From NCBI GenBank assembly GCA_948528155.1, contig CAOSZT010000003.1, positions 1-11,657 on the forward strand: a stretch of 11,657 nucleotides of DNA, in the 5' to 3' direction. Positions within the stretch are counted from its first letter, which is position 1; the number at the start of each line of letters is the position of its first letter. The notes under the pieces were generated by a model that saw nothing but the letters and a program-made list of their open reading frames with translations, was not told the origin of the DNA and did not search any database. The stretch is from an uncultured Clostridia bacterium. Lineage in GTDB: Bacteria > Bacillota > Clostridia > TANB77 > CAG-508. This document shows positions 1-8,300 of this stretch, one piece after another. A program made the position numbers and the translations under genes.

Positions 1-1
1 A

Positions 2-529
2 CAAAATATAGATGATTTTTTATTTCTAAAATTATTGTCAAATGGAAATTCAAGTAAAATAAATAATAAAGAAAATAATAGTCAAATTCAAAGTGATAAA
101 ATATATAAATTTAAAGTAAGTTATAAAAATTTAGATTTTAAAACTATTAATTTATCTAAAACAGTTAATCAAGAAACTTTATTATATGAAAAAATAGCGC
201 CAGGAACAAGTGGTAGTTTTAATATATTATTATATTCAGATATGGCTTTAAGATATAAAATAAAATTTGATAGTATAAATAGAAAACCACAAAATTTAAG
301 ATTTAAAGCATTAAAAGATAATAATGTATTATGTGAAGCAAATACATTGGAAGAATTGGAAAAAGATTTGAGTGGGAATATTGATAAAAATCAAATTATA
401 GATATTACAATAAATTGGTATTGGGATTTTGAAAATTTAGATAATAAACAGGCTACAGATATGCAAGATACAAAAGATTCAGAAAATATAAAAAAGTATG
501 AATTTAGTATATATACATTTGGAGAATAA
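2..529 (+). CDS. TasA/camelysin-like exported protein, C-terminal part (5' end outside window)
   Basis: The reading frame is open to the left edge, so the start and any signal peptide lie outside the window; a TTG at 35 is in frame but has no ribosome binding site. The visible part is an Asn/Lys-rich linker followed by a beta-rich domain. That domain carries the segment KIAPGTSGSFNILLYSD, then a YKIKFDSINRKPQNLRFKAL stretch, and near the end ITINWYWDFEN followed by DTKDSENIKKYEFSIYTFGE. From family knowledge, the order 'IAPGTSGSF ... YKI.F ... ITI.W.W ... DT.D ... Y.F.I' is typical of SipW-dependent TasA/camelysin-like proteins, which are secreted and can form matrix fibres. This was recognised by eye, not by a profile search. 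The family is often misnamed a metalloprotease, and no HExxH motif is present here. The gene ends 15 bases before the proposed start of the next gene and is in the same frame, so the two are probably co-transcribed. Confidence 0.7.
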   Translation, partial: QNIDDFLFLKLLSNGNSSKINNKENNSQIQSDKIYKFKVSYKNLDFKTINLSKTVNQETLLYEKIAPGTSGSFNILLYSDMALRYKIKFDSINRKPQNLRFKALKDNNVLCEANTLEELEKDLSGNIDKNQIIDITINWYWDFENLDNKQATDMQDTKDSENIKKYEFSIYTFGE

Positions 530-532
530 TAT

Positions 533-540
533 GGAGGTGA
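533..540 (+). promoter_or_regulatory. Strong Shine-Dalgarno site that points to an ATT start
   Basis: GGAGGTGA is a near-perfect anti-16S match. Seven bases after GGAGG comes ATT at 545-547, in frame with the long downstream coding region. No ATG, GTG or TTG in that frame sits at a usable distance. The nearest conventional codon, TTG at 572, is more than 30 bases away and lies inside the hydrophobic segment. Confidence 0.6.
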
Positions 541-544
541 TAAT

Positions 545-1894
545 ATTAAAAATAGTTGTTTAATTAAGATATTGCTTATTTTATTAATTAGTATTTTGGT
601 AATATTAATTAATAAAATAATATATGCAAAATACATATTTCAAAATGAATTTTATATTGCTGATCTTAATATTGATAGGACAAAGCCTAAAATAGAGTTG
701 TTGAATATAACAAATACAAATAAGGGTTATGAGAATTATGCTAATAAAAATCATATAATAACAATCAATTTTAAGATTGTTGAAGAAAATTTGAAAAGTG
801 TATTTTGTGATAAAGAACATATAAAAATAAAAATTGATGGTGTTTATTCAGATTTTGATGGTATAGAAATTAATAATTTAAAAGAAAATATGTATGAATT
901 AAAATTAAAGAATATAGAATCAAGTGGTAAACTAAATGTTGAATTTATAGAAGGTGTGGCTGTTGATAAAGGAGGTTTAAAAAGTGATAAAGTAGAATTT
1001 GATACAAATATAATTATTGATAATATAGTTCCAAATGGAAATTTTTTAGAAAATAAAATGTTTGATGGTAAAGTTAGTGGTGTTATAAATTTAAGTGAGA
1101 AAATAAGAAATATTGAAGGTTGGAGTTTTTCAGAAGATATGTTGAAATTAGATAAAGAATTTACTAATAATATTTCTTATAATTTGCCCATTGAAGATTA
1201 TGCTGGGAATAAAAGTTTTGTAGAAGTAAATATAACACAAGCTTCATTTATAAATTTAGTTTTTGCTTCTCATAATTCAAATGTAGGTTGGACTTATGGG
1301 CATGGAAATTATGATATTGCAGGTAGCAAGGCTGTTAGTATAAATCCTGTATTGAAAACAGAGGCTATTGCTTTTAATGTTAGTGGAAATATAGATACTG
1401 ATTTTTTACAAGCAAAGGCATTTGTTCATACATATTGGGGTGAAGGAAGTTTGGCAAAATGTCATACTTCTGGTTTGTTGTATAATTATGGATATAATCC
1501 TAATAATGGAACATATAAAACTATGATATCTGAAGATTTGGTTGTATTAGGTGGTAAAAAATATTTTCAGTTTGGTGGTAGTGGAATAAATGCTACTGGA
1601 AGTACAGATATAAATGGAAATAGACCAATTCCAAATAATATTGCTAATTTGCATAATTATGGAATTTCTGGAGTGGCTTTGAATTTAAAAGATTATTCTA
1701 AATATGCTATTGTGTATCAAATTTTGGTAGATAAGGTTGGTTGGATAAATGCTTGCTCAAATGGAGAGGTTTGTATGTATAATGAACAATGTGCTATGTC
1801 TGCATTTAGGATTGCTTTAGTTCCTAAAAGTGAGAAACAGTATGTTTTAGATAGTTGGAATAAAGATGTAGGAACATTTAAAGTTAATAGATAG
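545..1894 (+). CDS. Membrane-anchored surface protein with Ig-like domains and ChW-like segments
   Basis: The protein is about 449 residues from the proposed ATT start, or 440 from TTG 572. It opens with a short polar segment (KNSCLIK) and a hydrophobic helix (LLILLISILVILI, encoded around 570-612), which should be an uncleaved anchor or signal segment. Two Ig-like beta domains follow. The first covers roughly 680-1030 and ends in a 'NIIIDNIVP' linker. The second, roughly 1030-1235, ends in YNLPIEDYAGNKS, the usual 'D.AGN.S' edge of bacterial Ig-like repeats. Two later segments, around 1247-1381 (SHNSNVGW ... LKTEAIAFNV) and 1690-1830 (VGW ... SNGE ... MSAFRIALV), resemble clostridial ChW repeats. 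These are cell-surface modules built around a conserved Gly-Trp. The adjoining TasA-like gene suggests joint expression at the surface. I do not recognise the whole protein, and no enzymatic motif is visible. Confidence 0.75.
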   Translation: MKNSCLIKILLILLISILVILINKIIYAKYIFQNEFYIADLNIDRTKPKIELLNITNTNKGYENYANKNHIITINFKIVEENLKSVFCDKEHIKIKIDGVYSDFDGIEINNLKENMYELKLKNIESSGKLNVEFIEGVAVDKGGLKSDKVEFDTNIIIDNIVPNGNFLENKMFDGKVSGVINLSEKIRNIEGWSFSEDMLKLDKEFTNNISYNLPIEDYAGNKSFVEVNITQASFINLVFASHNSNVGWTYGHGNYDIAGSKAVSINPVLKTEAIAFNVSGNIDTDFLQAKAFVHTYWGEGSLAKCHTSGLLYNYGYNPNNGTYKTMISEDLVVLGGKKYFQFGGSGINATGSTDINGNRPIPNNIANLHNYGISGVALNLKDYSKYAIVYQILVDKVGWINACSNGEVCMYNEQCAMSAFRIALVPKSEKQYVLDSWNKDVGTFKVNR

Positions 1895-1932
1895 TAATAT
1901 TTTTTTAATATGATAAATTTCCCTGATTTTTG

Positions 1933-1961
1933 TTGAGATATGTTATAAATTGTGGTAAAAT
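1933..1961 (+). promoter_or_regulatory. Sigma-A type promoter for the OGG1-type glycosylase gene
   Basis: The -35 box TTGAGA (1933-1938) is followed by a 17-base spacer and a -10 box TAAAAT (1956-1961). A TGG just before the -10 gives an extended -10 (TGn). Transcription should start near 1968, leaving a leader of about 35 bases with AAAGGA at 1990-1995 as the ribosome binding site. It separates the glycosylase from the surface-protein genes upstream. Confidence 0.7.
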
Positions 1962-2003
1962 ACAAGAAAATAATTTTTATAGATAAAGTAAAGGATTAAA
2001 GAA

Positions 2004-2870
2004 ATGAAAGAACAAGAATTTATTTTAAAAAATCAAAATTCATTTGAATTAAAAGATATATTTGATTGTGGTCAATGTTTTAGATGGAATGAGCAACCAG
2101 ACAAAAGTTATACAGGAGTAATAAAAAATGCAATTATTAATGTAAAAAAAGAAAATAATGATATAATATTTACAGGAAAATCTGAAGAAAATATGAGAGA
2201 TATAATAGAATACTATTTTGACTTAAACACAGATTATGAAAAAATAAAGCAAAAATTATCACAAATAGATGAATACCTAAAAAAAAGTATAGAATATGGA
2301 GAAGGAATAAGAATATTAAATCAAGACCTTTGGGAGACAATAATATCTTTTATAATATCAGCCAATAATAATATTCCAAGAATAAAAGGTATAATAGAAA
2401 GACTATCTCAAAAATATGGAAATGAAATTGAATGGAAAGGAGAAAAATATTACACTTTTCCAACACCAGAACAATTAAAAGATGTAACTGTTGAACAATA
2501 TAGAAGTTTAGGTTTAGGTTTTAGAGATGTGAGATTATATGAAACAACAAAAATGATATTAAATAAGGAGGTAGATTTAGAACAGTTACATAAAAATCTA
2601 GATACTCAAGAGGTAAGAAATGAACTATTAAAACTTTCTGGTGTAGGTCCAAAGGTTGCAGATTGTATTCTTTTATTTTCAGATTTAAAGAGATTTGATG
2701 TATTTCCTATTGATGTATGGGTTAGAAGAGTTATGAATGATTTATATATTAAAGATGATGATGAAACAAAAGTTAGTAAAACAAAAATTGAAAAAATAGC
2801 AGAAGAAAAGTTTGGTAATTTAAAAGGATTGGCACAACAGTATTTGTTTTATTGGAGAAGGGAAAACTAA
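2004..2870 (+). CDS. ogg: OGG1-type 8-oxoguanine DNA glycosylase/AP lyase
   Basis: This enzyme removes 8-oxoguanine paired with cytosine in base excision repair and can nick the resulting abasic site by beta-elimination. The 288 residues match the clostridial OGG1 type in length. An N-terminal OGG_N domain carries DCGQCFRW (21-28), and a SANNNIPRI segment (119-127) matches the Asn-rich loop of OGG1 that grips the opposite strand. The helix-hairpin-helix LSGVGPKVADC (211-221) holds the expected catalytic lysine K217. The aspartate of PIDVW (D237) lies 20 residues on, close to the human K249/D268 spacing. All key residues are present. The ATG at 2004 follows AAAGGA by 8 bases. The gene has its own promoter and is followed by 183 bases without a clear terminator before addB, so some read-through is possible. 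AlkA is a relative, but the K/D pair and Asn loop favour OGG. Confidence 0.93.
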   Translation: MKEQEFILKNQNSFELKDIFDCGQCFRWNEQPDKSYTGVIKNAIINVKKENNDIIFTGKSEENMRDIIEYYFDLNTDYEKIKQKLSQIDEYLKKSIEYGEGIRILNQDLWETIISFIISANNNIPRIKGIIERLSQKYGNEIEWKGEKYYTFPTPEQLKDVTVEQYRSLGLGFRDVRLYETTKMILNKEVDLEQLHKNLDTQEVRNELLKLSGVGPKVADCILLFSDLKRFDVFPIDVWVRRVMNDLYIKDDDETKVSKTKIEKIAEEKFGNLKGLAQQYLFYWRREN

Positions 2871-3053
2871 TTCGAAATGAAATAGAAAATTGTTTTAATA
2901 ATTATAAATTCAAATGTAATAGCTTAAAAAATAATAAATATTCTTAACTGATATTTAGTTACATTTTGAAGTAAAAACTTAATATTTTAATGAAACAAAG
3001 AAAATATAAAACTGATATGAGTAATAAAAAGCTATTCGCAAGGAGTACAAGAA

Positions 3054-6000
3054 ATGGGATTAAGAATAATATATGGAAAATCAGGTTGTGGAAAAAGTGA
3101 AATTTGTTTTACAGAAATTTCAAAATTGCTAAAAAAAGAAGAAAAGATTTATATAATAACACCAGAGCAGTTTTCTTTTACTGCTGAAAAAAAGCTGATG
3201 GAAGCAATAACTTCAAAGGCTGTAATAAATGCAGAAGTAATAACATTAAGTAGAATGGCATATAGAGTGATGCAGGAAGTTGGAGGAGGTATAAAAACAA
3301 AATTAACAAAGTGTGGAAAGGCAATGTTAATTTACTCAATTTTAAATGAGAATAAAAAGCAACTAAAATTTTTAAGTAAATCAGATGAAAATATTGATTT
3401 GGCAATGGTAGCAATGACTGAGTTTAAAAAGCATGGAGTGAAGCCAGAACAATTGCAAGAGATATTGCAAAAAGTAGATGATGAATATTTAAGAACAAAA
3501 TTAAATGATATGTATATAATATATCATAATTTTTGGAAAAAACTTGATGATCAATATATAGAAGATACTGATTTATTAACAATGTTAAGTGATAACATAG
3601 AGAATACAGATATTGTGAAAGATAGTTTAATATATATTGATGAATTTTCAGGTTTTACATATCAAGAATATGAAATACTGAAAAAGTTTATAAAATTAGC
3701 AAAGCAAGTAACACTTACAGTATGTACAGATAATTTAGAAGCAAGTGTAAATCCAGATACAGATATATTTTATTCAAATAAAATTACTGTAAGCAAAATA
3801 TTAAATTTAGTGAAAAATGAAAATTTAGAATTAGAAACACCAATATTTTTAGGTGAAACACCACGTTTTAAAACAGAAGAATTACAATATTTAGAACAAA
3901 ATTTATTTAATAATAGAAGTACAAAATTTATTAAAGAAGTACAAAACATAAATTTGTTTTTAGCTAAAAATCAATATTCAGAAGTTGAAAATGTTGCAAA
4001 AGAAATAGTTAAAGCTGTTCGAGACAAAAATTTGAGATATAGAGATATTTCAGTAATTACAAAAAATATTGATACATATTCTAGCTTAGTAAGAAGTATT
4101 TTTGCTGAATATGAAATTCCTGTTTTTATAGATGAGAAAAGAGATCTAAATCAAAATGCTATTGTTAAATATCTACTTTCAATATTAGAAATTTTTAGTA
4201 ATAATTTTTCAAAAGAAGCTGTTTGTAATTATTTAAAAATGCCTTTTTCAGAGATTGAAGAAGATGATATTTTTAAATTAGAAAATTATTGTACAAAATG
4301 GGGAATAAAGCAAAATAAGTGGAAAAAAGATTTTATATATGGGATAAATGAGGAAACAAAAGAACAGATTTTATATTTAGATAATCTGAGAAAACAAATA
4401 ATAAATCCACTTTTAGAATTAAAAGGAAAATGTGCAAATGTAAAAGAAACAACAAAGGCAATTTATGAATTTATGCAAAGTCAAAAAATAGAAGAAAAAA
4501 TAAATATAAAAGTAAAAGAATTAGAAAAAATTGGACAAGTGGACTTGGCAAATGAATATATAGCAAGTTACAAAATCATATTAAATATATTTGATGAGCT
4601 AGTGTTAATTTTTGGAAATGAGAAATTAAGTATTGATAAATATATACAGATAATGAAAACAGGTTTAAAAAATAGTGAACTTGGAAAAATTCCAGGAACA
4701 CAGGATCAGGTAATTGTTGGAGATGTTGATAGGTCAAGAAGCCATAAAGTTGATACAATTTTTATAATTGGTTTAAATGATGGAAATTTTCCAAGTATAA
4801 ATAAAGCTGAAGGTTTTTTTGGAGATAAAGACAGAGAAATATTAAAAAATGATGGTATTGAACTTGCGAATGGTACAATAGAAAATTTATATGAAGAAAA
4901 TTTTAATATTTATAAGGCTTTTACAACAGCAGAAAAGAGTCTATATTTGTCATATTCTTCTTCAGAAACAGAGGGAAAGGCTCTTAGACCTTCTATGATT
5001 GTGAATAAAATTAAGAAGATTTTTCCAAAATTAAAAGAAAAGAGTGATGTAATAAATAAAAATTATGAAATTACAAATAAAATGATGACATATCAAGAAT
5101 TATTAGAAAATATTTCAGATATAAAAGAAAATAAAGAAATAGATTATATATGGTATGTAATATATCAATATTACAAAAATCAAAAGGATTGGAATATAAG
5201 ACTACAAAAAGATCTAAAAGCAATAGATTATACTAATATTCCTGAAAATATAAAAAAGGAAATTATCGAAAAATTATATGGAAATACATTAAATACAAGT
5301 GTATCAAAACTAGAAAAATTTGCACAATGCCCATTTTCATATTATTTACAATATGGTTTAAGATTAAAGGAAAAAGAAGAACTTAAAGTACAAACTTTTG
5401 ATACAGGTTCATTTATGCATGAAACAATAGATGAGTTTTTTAAGAGTATAAAAAAAGAAAATATTAATTTAGCAGAATTAGTAACAGATGAAGAGAAAAT
5501 ACAAGAATTAGTAAATATAGTTATTAAAGAAAAACTTGATATGGGTAAAAAATATACATTTGTTGCAACACCTAAATATACTGTTTTAGTAAAAAGATTA
5601 CAAAGAATTGTTGCAAAAGCATTAAAATATATAATTGAAGGTCTTGTATATAGTGAATTTAATATAGAAGGTACAGAAATAGAATTTGGAAAAAATGGAA
5701 AATATAAACCAATATTAATACAATTAGAAGATGGTAAAAAGGTTGAAATTATAGGGAAAATTGATAGAGTAGATACAGCAGAATCAGAAGAAGGAAAATA
5801 TTTAAGGATAATTGATTATAAATCATCAGCAAAGAACATAGATCTAAACGAAGTATATGCAGGTCTTCAAATACAATTATTAACATATATGGATGCAGTA
5901 TGTAAAGAAGAAGATTTATTGCCAGCAGGTGTACTATATTTTAGTCTTTTAGAACAAATGATAAAAACAGATAAAAAAATATCGCAAGAAAAGATTGAAG

Positions 6001-6395
6001 AAGAGCTTAGAAAACAATTTAAGATGAAAGGATTAATTTTAGCAGATGTTAAAATTATAAAATTGCATGATAAAAATTTAGATACTGGAACATCTACATT
6101 AATACCTGCTACTATTAATACATCAGGTGGTATTTCAGAAAGTAAGACAAATGGAGTCGATAAACAAGAGTTTAAAATTTTGCAAGATTATATTTATAAA
6201 ACTATAAAGCAGATTTCTAAAGAAATTTTAAGTGGTAATATTGCTTTAAAACCATATAATAAGAAGGGAAAAACTCCATGTGAATATTGTTCATATAGAT
6301 CTATTTGTGGATTTAATCCCAGATTTGGAGGGAATTGTTATAATTATGTTGAAAAAATGTCTAAAGATGATATAATTAGGAAAATGCAAGAATAA
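3054..6395 (+). CDS. addB: ATP-dependent helicase/nuclease AddB subunit
   Basis: AddB pairs with AddA to form the RecBCD-like complex that resects double-strand breaks and loads RecA after Chi recognition. The 1113 residues are close to the usual length (about 1150). A Walker A motif, GKSGCGKS, lies at residues 8-15. The C-terminal RecB-type nuclease domain is intact: GKIDRVD (901-907), DYK (921-923) and QIQLLTY (939-945). The four iron-sulfur cysteines are all present: C759 in a CPFSYYLQYG segment, then C1076, C1079 and C1085, a C-x2-C-x5-C pattern as in Bacillus subtilis AddB. The start is supported by AAGGAG at 3040-3045, 8 bases ahead of the ATG. A weak promoter-like pair, TTGTTT-18-TGTAAT at 2890-2919, lies in the 183-base gap upstream. 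The gene is followed by pgeF, not addA, which is unusual. This is the first gene of a five-gene co-directional block. Confidence 0.97.
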   Translation: MGLRIIYGKSGCGKSEICFTEISKLLKKEEKIYIITPEQFSFTAEKKLMEAITSKAVINAEVITLSRMAYRVMQEVGGGIKTKLTKCGKAMLIYSILNENKKQLKFLSKSDENIDLAMVAMTEFKKHGVKPEQLQEILQKVDDEYLRTKLNDMYIIYHNFWKKLDDQYIEDTDLLTMLSDNIENTDIVKDSLIYIDEFSGFTYQEYEILKKFIKLAKQVTLTVCTDNLEASVNPDTDIFYSNKITVSKILNLVKNENLELETPIFLGETPRFKTEELQYLEQNLFNNRSTKFIKEVQNINLFLAKNQYSEVENVAKEIVKAVRDKNLRYRDISVITKNIDTYSSLVRSIFAEYEIPVFIDEKRDLNQNAIVKYLLSILEIFSNNFSKEAVCNYLKMPFSEIEEDDIFKLENYCTKWGIKQNKWKKDFIYGINEETKEQILYLDNLRKQIINPLLELKGKCANVKETTKAIYEFMQSQKIEEKINIKVKELEKIGQVDLANEYIASYKIILNIFDELVLIFGNEKLSIDKYIQIMKTGLKNSELGKIPGTQDQVIVGDVDRSRSHKVDTIFIIGLNDGNFPSINKAEGFFGDKDREILKNDGIELANGTIENLYEENFNIYKAFTTAEKSLYLSYSSSETEGKALRPSMIVNKIKKIFPKLKEKSDVINKNYEITNKMMTYQELLENISDIKENKEIDYIWYVIYQYYKNQKDWNIRLQKDLKAIDYTNIPENIKKEIIEKLYGNTLNTSVSKLEKFAQCPFSYYLQYGLRLKEKEELKVQTFDTGSFMHETIDEFFKSIKKENINLAELVTDEEKIQELVNIVIKEKLDMGKKYTFVATPKYTVLVKRLQRIVAKALKYIIEGLVYSEFNIEGTEIEFGKNGKYKPILIQLEDGKKVEIIGKIDRVDTAESEEGKYLRIIDYKSSAKNIDLNEVYAGLQIQLLTYMDAVCKEEDLLPAGVLYFSLLEQMIKTDKKISQEKIEEELRKQFKMKGLILADVKIIKLHDKNLDTGTSTLIPATINTSGGISESKTNGVDKQEFKILQDYIYKTIKQISKEILSGNIALKPYNKKGKTPCEYCSYRSICGFNPRFGGNCYNYVEKMSKDDIIRKMQE

Positions 6396-6407
6396 GAAGT
6401 GTAATGT

Positions 6408-6412
6408 GGAGG
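6408..6412 (+). promoter_or_regulatory. Shine-Dalgarno site that selects the TTG start of pgeF
   Basis: GGAGG sits 6 bases ahead of TTG 6419-6421. The in-frame ATG at 6404 overlaps the edge of this site and has no good site of its own, so TTG is the likelier start. Confidence 0.6.
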
Positions 6413-6418
6413 TTTATA

Positions 6419-7267
6419 TTGAGAGATTTGAGTAATGAAAATGTTATACATATGAATAAAAATGGAGTTCAATATTTACAGTTTAGAAGATTATTAGAAT
6501 ATAAAAATATAATTGAACATGTATATCCACTAGGATTAAATTTTGACTTTAGAGCTGATAAAGTAAATAAAGAGAATTTAACAAAAGAACAAGAAGAAAA
6601 GGAATTACAAAGTTATAAAAAGATATGTAAAACATTGGAAATTAACTATCAAAATATAATTAGAGGAAATCAAGAACATACAGACAATATACAAATTGTA
6701 AATGAAAAAATTAACAAAAATAATGTAGATATAAATATAGAAAAATATAATAATACAGATGGATTAGTTACAAATAAAAGAGATTTTATATTATCAACAA
6801 CAAATGCAGATTGTATTTTAATGATGTTTTTTGATCCAAGAACAAAAACAATAGCAAATATACATTCAGGGTGGAAAGGAACAGTTCAAAGAATATCAAC
6901 AAAAACAGTAAAAAAAATGGAAAGAGAATTTGATTGTAAAACAGAAGATATAATATGTTGCATTTGTCCAAGTATAAGAAAATGTCATTTTGAAGTAGAT
7001 AAAGATGTTATGGAAATATTTAAGAAACAGTTTCAAGATTTAGGTAGTACAAATTTGGAACATATTATAGAAAAACAAGAAATACAAGAAAAATGGAATA
7101 TAGATACAGTTTTAATAAATAAAATTATTTTAGAAAGAGTTGGACTAAAAAGAGAAAATATTATAGATAGTGGTATTTGCAGTGTATGTAATTCAGATTT
7201 GATACACTCGTATAGAGTAGAAAAACAAGGATATGGAAAATCAACAGCATTAATTACATTGAAATAA
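6419..7267 (+). CDS. pgeF: PgeF/YfiH family protein (purine nucleoside phosphorylase/laccase-domain fold)
   Basis: Family members (YfiH/PgeF/YlmD) act in the cytosol. E. coli PgeF helps stop L-Ser replacing L-Ala in muropeptide precursors, and several relatives have purine nucleoside phosphorylase and adenosine deaminase activity. Numbered from the TTG start (282 residues), the three zinc ligands known from YfiH are all present: H87 in NQEHTD, C132 in TNADC and H149 in NIHSGWKG. The Cys-His spacing is 17 residues, as in E. coli. The CICPSIRKCHFEV segment and the C-terminal VCNSDLIHSYRVEKQGYGKS element complete the family pattern. The upstream in-frame ATG at 6404 would add five residues but lacks a ribosome binding site. 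The gene follows addB by 23 bases (8 from the ATG) and precedes an LD-carboxypeptidase, so two peptidoglycan-related functions are adjacent. 'Multicopper oxidase' labels for this family are misleading. Confidence 0.92.
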   Translation: MRDLSNENVIHMNKNGVQYLQFRRLLEYKNIIEHVYPLGLNFDFRADKVNKENLTKEQEEKELQSYKKICKTLEINYQNIIRGNQEHTDNIQIVNEKINKNNVDINIEKYNNTDGLVTNKRDFILSTTNADCILMMFFDPRTKTIANIHSGWKGTVQRISTKTVKKMEREFDCKTEDIICCICPSIRKCHFEVDKDVMEIFKKQFQDLGSTNLEHIIEKQEIQEKWNIDTVLINKIILERVGLKRENIIDSGICSVCNSDLIHSYRVEKQGYGKSTALITLK

Positions 7268-7300
7268 GCTATTAAAATTATATTTAAAAAGGAGACCAAA

Positions 7301-8221
7301 ATGATTATACCTCAAAAGTTAAAAAAAGGAGATACAATAGGAGTAATATCACCATCAGATCCAATAATAGGAATAAAAAAAGAGGAACTAAATAGAGCAA
7401 GGGAAATTGTTGAAAAAGAAGGATTTAAGGTAAGATATTCAAAAAATCTATTTTCAAATACAAATGGATATAGTAGTACAGCAAAAGAAAAAGCAGAAGA
7501 TATAAATAAAATGTTTGCAGATGAAGATGTAAAAATGATATGGTGTGCAAAGGGTGGAGCAAATAGTAATTCTATATTTGAATATATAGATTATGAAAAT
7601 ATTAAACAAAATCCAAAGATAATATGTGGATATAGTGATGCAAATTCTTTAATAAATATGATAACTGAAAAAACAGGATTAGTAACATTTTGTGGAACAA
7701 ATTTTAAAACAATAGCAACAGATGAAACTGATTATAGTTATAAGGAGGCTTTAAAGAGGTTTGTAGATGGAAGTTTGGAAATAGGAAAAAAAGGTGAAGA
7801 ATATATTACAATAAAAGAAGGAACTGCAGAAGGTTGTTTGATTGGAGGTAATTTGTGGTCAACAAAAGGATTAGTTTCAGGAAAATATTCTATAGATTTT
7901 AAGGATAAAATATTATTATTAGAAGAATTTGGACTTGAGTCAGAGCCAGCAATGGTAAGTAATTATTTGTATTATATGAAACAAAATGGAGTATTTGAGC
8001 AAATAAAAGGCTTATGGATAGGATATTATAACCATGAAAGCAATATATCACTTGAAAAAATAGTAATGGATACATTAGGAATAGAATACAATTTTCCAAT
8101 TATAAAATCAAATAATTTCGGACATACAGAAACAAAAACAGTGATACCAATAGGAACAAGAGCATTTATAGATACAACAAAAGATATAAAAATAAAATTA
8201 GTAGAAAATTGTGTCCAATAG
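7301..8221 (+). CDS. S66 family LD-carboxypeptidase (LdcA/MccF-like)
   Basis: S66 serine peptidases either remove the terminal D-Ala from murein tetrapeptides during wall recycling (LdcA) or inactivate microcin C-type compounds (MccF). The 306 residues begin with the family opening LKKGDTIGVISPSDP (7-21). The Ser-Glu-His triad can be placed as S112 in CGYSDANS, E208 in LLLEEFGLES and H275 in NNFGHTETK, spaced much like the P. aeruginosa LdcA triad. There is no signal peptide, so it acts in the cytosol. AAAAAGGAGA ends 5 bases before the ATG, and the gene lies 33 bases after pgeF. A role in peptidoglycan recycling fits the PgeF neighbour, but an MccF-like detoxifying role cannot be excluded from sequence alone. 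Confidence 0.93.
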   Translation: MIIPQKLKKGDTIGVISPSDPIIGIKKEELNRAREIVEKEGFKVRYSKNLFSNTNGYSSTAKEKAEDINKMFADEDVKMIWCAKGGANSNSIFEYIDYENIKQNPKIICGYSDANSLINMITEKTGLVTFCGTNFKTIATDETDYSYKEALKRFVDGSLEIGKKGEEYITIKEGTAEGCLIGGNLWSTKGLVSGKYSIDFKDKILLLEEFGLESEPAMVSNYLYYMKQNGVFEQIKGLWIGYYNHESNISLEKIVMDTLGIEYNFPIIKSNNFGHTETKTVIPIGTRAFIDTTKDIKIKLVENCVQ

Positions 8222-8250
8222 AGACATTTCTTGAAATAATGTTGTGGAGT

Positions 8251-8300
8251 AAAGGACAAAATGTTTAAAAGGAAACATAAAGAAAGGACAAAAAATGTTT
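8251..8300 (+). repeat. Duplicated translation-initiation segment before the uracil-DNA glycosylase gene
   Basis: The string AAAGGACAAA-ATGTTT at 8251-8266 recurs as AAAGGACAAAAA-ATGTTT at 8283-8300, where it is the real start of the glycosylase gene. The first copy opens a 13-codon reading frame (8261-8302, MFKRKHKERTKNV) whose stop codon TGA overlaps the second codon of the glycosylase gene. It may be a small duplication or a leader peptide that couples translation; only the repeat itself is certain. Confidence 0.5.

Noticed and set aside
531..563. ATG at 531 as the start of the second gene.
   Set aside because: It lies inside the Shine-Dalgarno site, is in another frame and stops after 10 codons.
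2..1894. The first two genes are in the same frame, separated by a single TAA (527-529), as if one gene had been broken by a stop.
   Set aside because: A strong Shine-Dalgarno and a new membrane-anchor segment follow the stop, and the first protein ends at the normal end of its domain. Two genes are the better reading.
1895..1915. A possible terminator after the surface-protein gene (AATATT...AATAT around a T run).
   Set aside because: The stem is about five A/T pairs with no GC and no T tract after it, which is expected by chance in this composition.
2890..2919. A promoter for addB: TTGTTT, 18 bases, TGTAAT.
   Set aside because: The -35 match is weak and the spacer long. Such pairs are frequent in DNA this AT-rich, so it is mentioned only as a possibility.
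3178..3414. An open - strand frame opposite addB, with similar ones opposite pgeF, the carboxypeptidase and flavoprotein genes.
   Set aside because: They are Leu/Phe-rich translations of AT-rich coding DNA on the opposite strand, with no ribosome binding sites and no recognisable domain, and they overlap well-supported genes.
6419..7267. Calling the PgeF-family gene a laccase or multicopper oxidase.
   Set aside because: The ligand set (H87, C132, H149) is the single-zinc site of YfiH/LACC1-type enzymes; no cupredoxin copper motifs are present.
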